Shown here: piece after piece, positions 20,539 through 29,707 of the stretch | Numbering within the stretch: the stretch's first letter is position 1 | Layout: every line of letters starts with the position of its first letter | Assembly: GCA_037127315.1 (NCBI GenBank) | Contig: JBBBDQ010000192.1 | Location: forward strand, 2,074,501-2,138,500 | Origin: Ascarosepion bandense | Lineage: Eukaryota; Mollusca; Cephalopoda; Sepiida; Sepiidae | Direction of reading: 5' to 3' | DNA: 64,000 bases | The notes under the pieces: model-generated | The model's database searches: none | Told to the model about the DNA's origin: nothing | What the model saw: the letters and a program-made list of their open reading frames with translations, nothing else | Translations under genes and position numbers: made by a program

Positions 20539-22575
20539 AGCTGTCGCACATTTTTGTCCCTATCTTGACTGTCGTGTTCAACAACTGGTTCCGGCAGGGA
20601 TCCATCCCCAAACGGTTCACCAGGGGTGTGGTCACGCTGTTGAGAAAAGGCAAGAATGTTGGGAGGGATTTAGACGATTACAGGCCCATAACTCTGCTAA
20701 AGACAGAGTTAAAGATTTTGGCCAAGATCCTGAAGAATCGCTTGCAGTCTCTGTTGGGACCTGATCAGACTTGTGCTGTGAAGGGCCGAACAATTCAGAG
20801 CAACCTGCACTTGATCCGCACGATCATAGAGGGTGTAGAAGACGACGATGAAGCTGCGCTGATCAATTTAGATCAATCCAAGGCATTTGATAGGGTTGAC
20901 CATGGTTACCTGATGGCTGTCCTGCAGGCCGCTGGATTCGCACCCAACTTCAGCTGCTGGATTAGTCTCCTGTATCGCTCCCCCACGGCTGTGGTACAGG
21001 TGAACGGGAAGCTGTCGAGCGCCTTTGCGCTGTCTAGGTCGGTCCGACAGGGTTGTCCACTGTCGTCCTTACTTTATGTCCTGACGTTGGAGCCCCTCCT
21101 TCGCAGGCTAAGGGACAGGACGTGCAGTCCGGCCCTACGTGGAATTGTTGTCCCTGGTGGAGGCGCTCGAGCCAGGGTTTCTGCGTACGCCGATGACGTA
21201 TCCGTTTTTGTTTCCTCTCGCGGGGACATAAGAGCGGTACAGAAGGCGCTTGTACGGTACGAACAGGTGACTGGGGCCAAGATTAACCGCGACAAGTCGT
21301 CCGGCTTGCGGTTAGGCGCCTGGAAGGGGCTTCCCCTCCAGGGGCCCTTCGACTGGACGGACGGGCCAGTCAAGCTCCTCGGAGTTTGGTTTGGTCCTGA
21401 CTTACAGTTGGAGAAGAATTGGTCTGAAGTACATGCAAAGGTCGTTGCGCTGGTTGAGATTTGGCAACGAAGGCGGTTGTCCTTAAAGGGCTTGGCGGAG
21501 GTGTGTGCTTCATACCTCTTTCCCAAGATTCTTTACCGACTGTCTGTACTTCCACTTTGTCAGACGCGTGAGGAGGCGCTCGAGGGTCTGCTAATCTCCT
21601 TTCTTTGGAGAGGACGCAGACATCACGTCGACAAACGTGTCTGTTACCAACGTCCGTGCAATGGGGATCTGGTGGTGCCGCACTTGGTGAGCCACAAACT
21701 CGCCTCGAGGTTGGCATTCCTTAGACGTGCGTTAGTGGACGATTCGTTGCTTGCGGGGGTAGTGCGGGACGCGTTCCCGAGCCTCACTATCACTCCCCCG
21801 ATCTCGGGGCGCTGCCGTAAGCCCCGAGAGCGACCGTTGTTCATTCTTGAATGCCGTAAGGCCTTAATGGCCATTCCGCGGTCCAGTGACCTTTCACAGC
21901 CTAGGAAACTCTTCTATCAGGGATTAGTGGAGGGTGTCGCGAAGGATCATCTGCGGGGGAAGCTCGGCATGACGATGGATGAATATCACTCTCATTGGTC
22001 TTGGGCGCCAGGATCGGCGTACCTCAGCAACTCTGAGTTTTCACTGACCTGGCGATTGGCTCGGAATGGTTTGTCTCTTAATGACTTGCGTTTCATAATG
22101 GGCCTGGCGGATTTGCCAGACTGTGAGCGTTGCAATCTTGGTATTAAGGAGACGTCTTCACACGCCTTCTATCATTGTTTGCGCGTTCGCCCATTATGGG
22201 ATCGAGTCGGCGAGTTGACTGCTCGTATCATGCCGCGGGAGCTTTTGCTCATTGATCGTGCATACGCTGTTGATAATGTGTCGTATGGTGTTTCTGTCGC
22301 TGGCCACGGCTCGAATGGTGATATGGACGACGCGATTGGAGGAAGTCTTGCGAGGTCAGCGTCTTTCACATCAGGATCTCATCCGTTATTTTGAGCATCA
22401 GTTCAGAATAAAGATTAGAACTGATTGGAAACGGTTGCATCCGACAGATTTCAGCGAAAGGTGGGTAATTGTGGCGAACCTGGTTCGTGTGACTGGGGCT
22501 AGCCTTGATTTCTTTTTTAGATCTGCCAGTTGCATCGGGTTGGATTCCTTGGAACCCTTCCCGTGGTTAAGGTAA
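20517..22575 (+). pseudogene. Tx1-A ORF2: reverse transcriptase without endonuclease
   Basis: Open from 20517 to 22394, starting within the RT at LPYELxL. RT motifs are kept: LDDYRPITLL, INLDQSKAFDRVDHGYL (motif A), RQGCPLSSLLYVL and the catalytic YADD in SAYADDVSVFV. The C-terminal zinc-finger-like CERCNLGIKETSSHAFYHC is present. A short deletion and frameshift near 22275 (after AVDNVS) moves the final ~100 codons (LEEVLRGQRLSHQDLIRYFEHQ to VRVTGASLDFFF) into another frame. Endonuclease and the RT N-terminus are deleted. The catalytic residues survive, but the protein cannot be normal. Confidence 0.85.
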
Positions 22576-23205
22576 GTCCCTATTTGTGTACCTAGTTAAT
22601 GTGTATGAATGTGTTTCCAAGCCTGTCCCCGGCATGTTGTCTTTTGTTATGTTTCAGACTGTGATTCCCAGTTTCCGTTTTATTTTGTCCCCACCTTTTT
22701 ATCACAGCTGAATCAGCTTTTTCATTCCCAGTCCAATGTTATCTTTCCTCCTTCCCTCCCCGTAGGAAGAGTGTTGCTTGATTCTGTCATATTGGCAGAA
22801 TACAGTGACCTCTTTGTTTTTTGAGGGTGGGGTGGGTCCAGCTAACACAATGCTTATGTCGTCTGTTATTTTTTCTCTTTTGTTGGGGATTTGTGTCATA
22901 CCCCCCTCCCTATAACATTTCATGACATATTTTATGTATATTTGATATATTATCATTGACATTTTTATGTACATCTGGGGCGTTTTTAGGTTCCCTAGAG
23001 CGAGTTGTGGTATTCTGGTGTGTGGCAAGTATGGGTGTTGATAGGCAAGTTCTTTTGGTGAAAGAGGAAAATTGTAATGTATGTTTGGGTCACGAATGAA
23101 ATTAGCTAGGTATAGGATAGAGTACTGTAAGACCAGCCTCAGTTTTGTTTTCCCCTCCCGACTAGGCCTTGTGCCGTAATTATGTAAGTCTGTACATAAT
23201 AAATA
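22576..23205 (+). other. 3' UTR and terminal hairpin of Tx1-A
   Basis: Non-coding and alignable with 28800-29478. It ends ATTATGTA-AGTCTG-TACATAAT (23179-23200), a perfect 8-bp stem, then AAATA. A T-rich stretch and CATACCCCCC lie near 22900, with a counterpart at 29163. Confidence 0.7.
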
Positions 23206-23396
23206 CACATACAGCAAGTGTTCTTGTTGTTTCTGCTACTCTTCGAAGGCGATTGAAGCGTAGTATCTGTGCGATCGAACTTGCGTTGGCGAAAGCAACT
23301 CGTCGGGTTTTTGGTACGATTTCGGTACAGTGTTTGGTAGGCGATCGATAAGGGAGAGTGGCGGCGATCGTCAAAGCCTCCGTCGGCAGGAGGACA

Positions 23397-25418
23397 ATGG
23401 CCGAGGAAAGGCCTAAGAGTCCGGTTCCCGCGGCGATTGGGAAAGGGAAGGAATGGCAAGCGCCTAGCACGGAGAAAATGCGCTTGGCCATGACTTCCAA
23501 GCAGTTAGAAGAACCTGTGCCCTCCACCTCGATGTGGTCATCAAAAGAAGAGGAATGGCAGACGCCAATTATGGAGGAAACACCGATTCCTCCTAGCGGA
23601 AAGGTAGCGGAGAGACAAAAGTCGCCGGTTCCCTCCACCTCGGTCTGGGTTGGTGGGAATGTTAAGAAGAAAGACGAGCATTATTACGAGGAAGCAAAGG
23701 AGAGATTTAAGGACTACATCTCCGGAAACGAACTCCTTTCAGTTCCAGAAAATTTAAGTAACATTGAGCCGAAGATCCTGTCCCTGCTGACTAAGGACCC
23801 CAAGACTCACAAGTTTGTGGGGGTCAGCAGGGAAGCAATTGAAGAAGCTGTAAAATCGTGACACATCAAAGCAAAAATGGTAGCCCGGAGGAGCCACGCC
23901 ATGTGGGACGTCCTGCTTGGCTCAGCGGGCGAAGCTAAAGAGCTGGCCGGTGCTACCTTGACCACGAATACACTCCGACTACAAACGGAGTACATGGGTA
24001 CCCGCAAAACACGTGTAACTCTACACGGGGTACCCATGGCTATTACTTTTGACCATGTCGGGGCGTTCTTCGCAAGATATGGCAAGGTAGCGGAGGTCTC
24101 TGCAGTTGTTTCTAAAGCGGGATACCAGACTGGGGATATAATAGTAAACATCACCGTCTCCAGGAAAGAATTTAACGAGACACCGAATATAATTACCTGC
24201 AGAGGAAGATCCATCTTTGTGGTAGTTGAGGGAAGGAGGCCGTTTTGTTGGGTCTGCGGAGCCTCGGAACACATGGCGAAGGTGTGTCCAACCAAGAATC
24301 CGGCCCCAAAGACACAAACAACTACACAAGCAAAAACGAAGGAATCTACTCAGCAGACGTCGCAGCCATCTCCGAAGGCAACTCCGGAAAAACAAACTGC
24401 AGAAAAAGCAGTAGACAAAAGCAAGGAAGGAGATGGAGAGTGGAAAAAGGTGGTCAAGAAGGGCTCAAAGGTGAAGGCCCCACAAGAAAAAACACCTTCT
24501 CCTCAAAAGTAGCCTCCACCACCAAAAGTACCTCCAAAGCAGGATGTCTCACGGGTTAAAACAAAAAAGACCCCAACAAAGCAGCAGCAGGAACCAAAAT
24601 CTCCAGAGAAGATGGACGTGGAGATGGAGCCGCCTAGAACAGCATCCCTTAAAAGGAGCAGGGATGTTGAGGAGGAGGAAGAAAACCCAAAAGTGCTGCG
24701 CAAAAGTCGTAGCAAAGAGAAGGAAGTAACTCTGAAGATTGTGTCAGCACCGGTGTCTCCAGTACGGCCTAAGGAGACTTATGCTGAGAAGGCAAGAAGC
24801 CTTCCTTCATCCCCGCGAAAGCGTTCCCAGTCCCCGGTCCATAAGCTAACTCCCCTAATTTCGGAGACACTGAGAAAATCCCCTACCCTTTCCACTCCCT
24901 CTACTCCTTTAGCTCTAACCCCTGGACAAGGCAAAAAGAAGAAAGCTCTCCCGCAAGGGGAAGAGATCATGAAAATTGACCAAAAGGAGATTAAAAAGGA
25001 CTGGACGACACAAAGGAGAGCTTTACTTAAGCCATTGCTCAAGTGTACGTCCGTCGACGGCAAATCGACGGAAGACCCGGCTAATTTTCCGAAGGCCCCC
25101 GGTGTACTCACTTTATTAAGATGCACTGGCGAGAGCCTGAAGGTTTGGGATCACATAAACGCTGCAGAAAAGCAGTACCCAAACATTGTCTTGTGCAGAA
25201 CTGGAACACCTGAACTTAATAAAATGGCAAAGCTGTGTGCTGTGAGGGTCCCAGTTTTGCTCCACTCCTCATTATATAGGGTGGTAAAATTAACGTACCC
25301 TACAGACGTCGGCGGGATTGTCCTGGACGGACGGATTACGTCCGATGTTGGTACAGGGTCCCTGGGACAATCCGTCGGGGTCTTGTCTGCTAGGGATTTT
25401 TATTCCGTATGCACTTAA
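23397..25418 (+). pseudogene. Tx1-B ORF1, two in-frame stops
   Basis: One frame from the ATG at 23397 to the TAA at 25416-25418, interrupted only by TGA at 23859-23861 and TAG at 24510-24512. It shows the same order as Tx1-A: N-terminal segment with SVWVGGNVKKKDEHYYEEAKERFKDYISGNELLSVPENL, an RRM-like region (TRVTLHGVPMAITFDHVGAFF), CCHC CWVCGASEHMAKVC, basic/Ser-Pro linker, and an intact C-terminal block ending LDGRITSDVGTGSLGQSVGVLSARDFYSVCT. This copy therefore shows what the C-terminus looked like. Confidence 0.85.
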
Positions 25419-25452
25419 CTTTTTTGAGTTCCTCTCTTTTCAGATCTAAACA
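25419..25452 (+). promoter_or_regulatory. ORF1-ORF2 spacer with pyrimidine tract and CAG
   Basis: CTTTTTTGAGTTCCTCTCTTTTCAG followed by TCTAAA separates the ORF1 stop from ORF2. Tx1-C keeps the same layout (TTTCTGCTTTCTTTTTCAG, TCTAAA at 31520-31548). It resembles a splice acceptor. Whether it is one, or a reinitiation signal, cannot be told from sequence. Confidence 0.4.
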
Positions 25453-28400
25453 GTGTCTATCAAGATAGCCAGTTTGAATGCGAATGGCTTGAGGGATCGG
25501 GGTAATGCAGCCCGCCTGCTTCGTGACCTCTTGTCGTTCGACGTGGATGTGGCCGCGATCCAAGAGACTCACTTTGTTTGCGACGTCGATTCTTGTGTGC
25601 TGTCTAATGACTTTGTCGTTTATTCAGCATATGGGAACCGATATGCCAGAGGTGTTTCTTTGCTGGTCAGACGTACTCTGGATGCGAGGGTGGACCTTGC
25701 CCATGTCGGTGCCGATGGCCGGTTGATCGTTGCCGATACTGCAGTGAAAAGCAACTCGTTCAGGTTGATTGCGGTTTATGCGCCCAATGATCAAGGTGAG
25801 CGGGTCTCTTTTTTTCGGCTGTTGGAGCCCTTCCTGGTAGATTCAACACGACTAATCCTAGTGGGGGACTGGAATGCCATCCTGGACCCCAAATTGGATA
25901 GAGGGAGGGGCGCTAGTAGGAGGAGTGGTGATCGTAGCCTGGTTGATCTCATTGACGATTTTGGTCTCGATCATCCGAGTGGGAGCATGTGGACGTGGGC
26001 GCGTAGTTGGCCCTCTACCAAGGTAGTTAGCTACCTGGATAGAGTGTTAGTCAGAGAAGCCGACGTAGACTTCTTAGAATGCCCAACGTTCCACTGGTTA
26101 GGCTATACGGACCACAAACTTGTTTGTGCCCGTGTAGCGTTAGAATTTAGGGCTAGAATGGCTGGTTATTGGAAGTTCAACCAGTCTTTACTGGACAGGC
26201 GGGACTTTCGGTGCCAGCTAATTAACTTAGTGCAGCGGGCGTTAACTGGGGGAGTCATTGGGAATAAGTGGTGGGAGAACCTTAAGAATAGTATTAGGTC
26301 TTTCGCCACTCAATATAGCCAGCGGCTCAAACTAGTTAAGGCTAACAATGTGAAGACACTTAGAGCTAATTACTCCCGGGCGGAGGCTGGTGGGGATCCC
26401 CTAGAGATAGCCTTAGCTAAGGAGGCCCTTGAGCGTTTGACTAGCGAGCGTTACTTGGGTCAGGTAATTAGACATAAGTTAAGCAAGATGTCTTCCGAAG
26501 CTGTGAACATGGGCGCGGATCTGCGCAGGGAAGAAATTCGCCAAGGCGGCGATCGCTACATTCGAGAGGTGCGCGACCCGGCGGGGCATCTCCTAAGGTC
26601 CACTGACGATATGTGCGAGTCGTTTCGGCGGCATTTCGAACACCGGTTTACCAAGGAGCCTGGTCTCCGTGAAGAGGAGTTTCGCAGCTATTTGGCTGAC
26701 TTTCCCCGGCTTTTGCCGGCTGAAGTGGCTAGTTGCGAGGGAGAGATTACGGAGGACGAAGTCTACGCGGCTTTGAAGAATGTCGGCAGAGGCAAGTCGC
26801 CAGGTTTGGATGGTTTGCCCTATGAATTGTATTTGAGGCTGTTGCACATTTTTGTCCCGATCTTGACTGTTGTGTTCAACAACTGGTTCCGGCAGGGGTC
26901 CATCCCCATTTGGTTCACCAGGGGTGTGGTCACGCTGTTGACAAAAGGCAAGGATGTTGGGAGGGAATTAGATGATTACAGGCCCATAACTCTGCTAAAC
27001 ACAGGGTTAAAGATTTTGGCCAAGATCCTGACGAATCGCTTGCAGCTATTTGCCGAGTCTCTGTTGGGACCTGATCAGAGCAACCTGCACTTGATCCGCA
27101 CGATCATAGAGGGTGTAGAAGACGACGATGAGGCCGGGCTGATCAATTTGGATCAGTCCAAGGCATTTGATAGGACTGACCATGTCCTGCAGGCCACCGG
27201 ATTCGCACCCGACTTCTGCCGCTGGATTAGTCTCCTGTATCGCTCCCCCACGGCTGTGGTACAGGTGAACGGGAAGCTGTCGAGCGCTTTTGCGCTGTCT
27301 AGGTCGGTCCGACAGGGTTGTCCACTGTCGTCCTTACTTTATGTCTTGGTGTTGGAGCCCCTCTTTCGCCGGCTGAGAGACGGGACGTGCAGGCCGTTCC
27401 TACGCGGAATCAAGGTACCTGGTGGTGCTCGAGCCAGGATTTCTGCGTACGCCGAAAACATAACGACTTTTGTGTCCTCTCGCGGGGACATAAGAGCGGT
27501 ACAGAAGGCGCTTGAACGGTACGAACAGGTGACAGGGGCCAAAATTAACCGTGACAAGTCTTCCGGCTTGCGGTTAGGTGCCTGGAAGGGTTCTGCCCTT
27601 CCGGGGTCCTTCGACTGGACGGACGGTCCTGTCCGCATTCTTGGAGTGTGGTTTGGGCGGGACTTACAGTTGGAGAAGAATTGTCTGAAATACAGGCAAA
27701 GGTCAGCGCGGCGGTCAAGACTTGGCGTCGAGGGAGGTTGTCCTTAAAGGGCTTGGCGGAGGTGTGTTCTGCATATCTCTTTCCAAAGATCCTTTACCGG
27801 CTGTCTGTACTTTCCCTTTGTGACGACCGTGAGGAGGCGATCGAGCGTTTGCTATTCTCCTTTCTTTGGAGAGGACGCAAACATTACGTCGACAAAGGTG
27901 TCTGTTACCAACGTCTGGAAATGCCGCACGTGGCGAGCCACAAGCTCGCTTCAAGGCTGGCGTTTCTCAGGCGCGCGTTACAGGAAGATACGTTGCTTAC
28001 GGGGGTAGTGAGGGACGCGTTCCCTAGCCTCTCTATCACTACCCGGTCCTGGGGCGCTGCCGCAAGCCTCGGGGGCGACCGAAATTCCTGCTCGAATGTG
28101 CGGAGGCCCTAAGGGCCATTCCAAGGTCTAGTGACCTTTCTCAGTCTAGGAAAGTCTTCTATCAGGGATTAGTGGCGGGCGTCGTGAAGGATCCACTACG
28201 CGAATCGCTCGGCATGTCGGAGGATGAGTTTCGCTTGCATTGGTCTTGGGCGCCAGGTTCGGATTATCTCAGCTGAGTTTACTCTGACTTGGCGATTAGC
28301 TCGGAATCAGTTGTCTCTCAATGACGTGCGTTTCGCAATGGGCGCGGCAGATTTGCCAGAACGTTGCGTACTTGGTTTAAAGGAGACGTCTGCGCACGCC

Positions 28401-28781
28401 TTCTACCATTGTATGCGCGTTCGCCCGTTGTGGGATCGTGTCGGCGAATTGACTGCTCGTATCGCGCCGCGTGAGCTCGTGCTCATTGATCGTGCATACG
28501 CCTGTGACAATGTGTCGCCTCCGTTCTCTGGAGTGAAGCGGATAGTGTTTCTGACGCTGCTAGCCACGGCTCGAATGGTGATTTGGACGACGCGAATGGA
28601 GGAAGTCTTGCGGGGCGGTCGTCTTACACATCAGGATTTGATCCGATATTTTGAGCATCAGCTCAAAAGGAAGATTAGAACTGATTGGAAACGATTGACG
28701 TCGGTATACTTCAGCGAAAGGTGGATAAAAGTGGCGAGCCTGGTTCGCGTGAACGGGGCTAGCCTTGATTTTCTCTTCTAG
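25453..28781 (+). pseudogene. Tx1-B ORF2: AP endonuclease + dead reverse transcriptase
   Basis: Open for 764 codons (25453-27747). The first codon is GTG where an ATG is expected, and a TAA lies two codons upstream. Residues 1-230 form an AP-like endonuclease with its usual motifs (SLNANGL, IQETHF, VYAPN, GDWNAIL, YTDHKL). RT follows (SPGLDGLPYELY, NLDQSKAFD at 565-573, RQGCPLS at 620-626), but the active site YADD reads YAEN (666-669). Two in-frame deletions, of about 10 and 7 codons, lie before and after motif A. A frameshift near 27690 and more at 28040-28270 break the C-terminal third, which ends LVRVNGASLDFLF at 28781. Confidence 0.9.
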
Positions 28782-29478
28782 ATCAACCAAGTGTATCGGG
28801 GTGGATTCCCCTGGAACCCTCCCCTTGGTTAAGGTAAGTCCCTTTTTGTGTACCTAGTTAATGTGAGTGATTGTGTTTCCCGGTTTGTTCCCGGCATTAC
28901 CTCTTTTGTTATGGGCCAGTTCGAGATTCCCGGTTCCGTTTTATTTTTTTTGTCCCGTTTTATCTCGGCTGGTTCAGTATTTCACCGTTCTCCCAGCCAA
29001 TTCATTTTCTCTGTCCCATTCCCCGTAGAAAGTGAGCTGCTTGATTTTGTCCTATGGACAGAATACAGTGGCCTCTTTATTTTAAGGGTGGGGTGGGTCC
29101 AGCTAACATCATGTTTTGTTTGTATTTTTGTTTGAAAAATTTCTGTTGGGGATATTGTCATCATACCCCCCCGCCCCTCATGACATTTCATGTTAATATA
29201 TTTTTATATATTTTTGTATTGTATTGTGCATCATTAATTTTTATGCTCATTTGGGGTGTTTTTTTAGGTCCCTGGAATGCTGTGTGGTATTTTGGTGTAT
29301 GGCGGTATGTACGTAGATGGATAAGTGCTTATGGTGGAAGAGAAATATTGTAACGTGTGTCTGGGTCGTGAATCAAATTAGCTAGGTATAAGATAGTTAG
29401 TGGCAGACCAACCCAAGTTTTCTTCTCCCTCCCCTTTTTCGGCCTTGTGCCACAATTGTATATTTTATACAATAAATA
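28782..29478 (+). other. 3' UTR and terminal hairpin of Tx1-B
   Basis: Aligns with 22576-23205. It ends with ATTGTATA-TTT-TATACAAT (29455-29473) and AAATA. Short open frames inside are not conserved between the copies. Confidence 0.7.
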
Positions 29479-29480
29479 GA

Positions 29481-29517
29481 TGTCTTTTGGCCACATAGGG
29501 ACATGTATTCAGTTACA
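29481..29517 (-). repeat. Outer piece of the Gypsy-M 5' LTR
   Basis: TCTTTTGGCCACATAGGGACATGTATTCAGTTACA matches 8069-8103 (TCTTTGGGTCACATAGGGACATATATTCAGTTTCA). On the minus strand it begins TGTAACTGAAT, the LTR start. It shows where the LTR continued before Tx1-A and Tx1-B arrived. Confidence 0.75.
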
Positions 29518-29707
29518 ACCCTTTGGTGTTCCTCAAGTGCTGTCAGTCGTTATTAGATTTACAGTTACTTTGAGTTAGAAATCTTTGTGTCATCCGTGAG
29601 TACGACGTTTTGTTTTGCCATTGTTTCTTATAATTGTCTTGTTGATCGTCCGTTGGAGTTTCGGAATGCTATTTGTGTTTTCGTGTGGAGGTGGGGCAAG
29701 CTCAACT

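Larger units (their letters stand above)
18319..23205 (+). mobile_element. Tx1-A: L1/Tx1-like LINE with internal deletion
   Basis: It has a 5' UTR, ORF1, RT part of ORF2, 3' UTR and terminal hairpin (23179-23200) followed by AAATA. Its 5' end CAACGCGTGTTCTT resembles that of Tx1-B (CAGCAAGTGTTCTT at 23212), so both look full length at the 5' side. An internal deletion joins the end of ORF1 to the middle of ORF2 at about 20510-20520 and removes the whole endonuclease. It is followed immediately by a 6-bp target remnant (CACATA, 23206-23211) and Tx1-B. Confidence 0.85.
23206..29480 (+). mobile_element. Tx1-B: longest L1/Tx1-like copy
   Basis: Starts after CACATA (23206-23211) and ends with hairpin 29455-29473 plus AAATA. 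It is followed by TGTCTTTTGGCCACATA (29481-29497), which matches 18302-18318 at 15 of 17 positions, the likely target duplication. Both ORFs are recognisable over their whole length, but ORF1 has two in-frame stops and ORF2 has lost its active site and is frameshifted after codon ~735. Confidence 0.85.
7885..29517 (-). mobile_element. Gypsy-M: Ty3/gypsy element split by L1/Tx1-like insertions
   Basis: Minus-strand order is 5' LTR (pieces at 29481-29517, 18126-18318 and 13320-13343), leader, gag, protease, RT, RNase H, integrase and 3' LTR (7885-8103). Removing Tx1-A plus Tx1-B (18319-29480) and Tx1-R (13344-18105, plus one 20-bp duplicate) restores an LTR that matches the intact left LTR in order and direction. 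All open frames of the element are short, so it is dead. The span includes the foreign insertions. No flanking target duplication for Gypsy-M itself could be identified. Confidence 0.65.
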
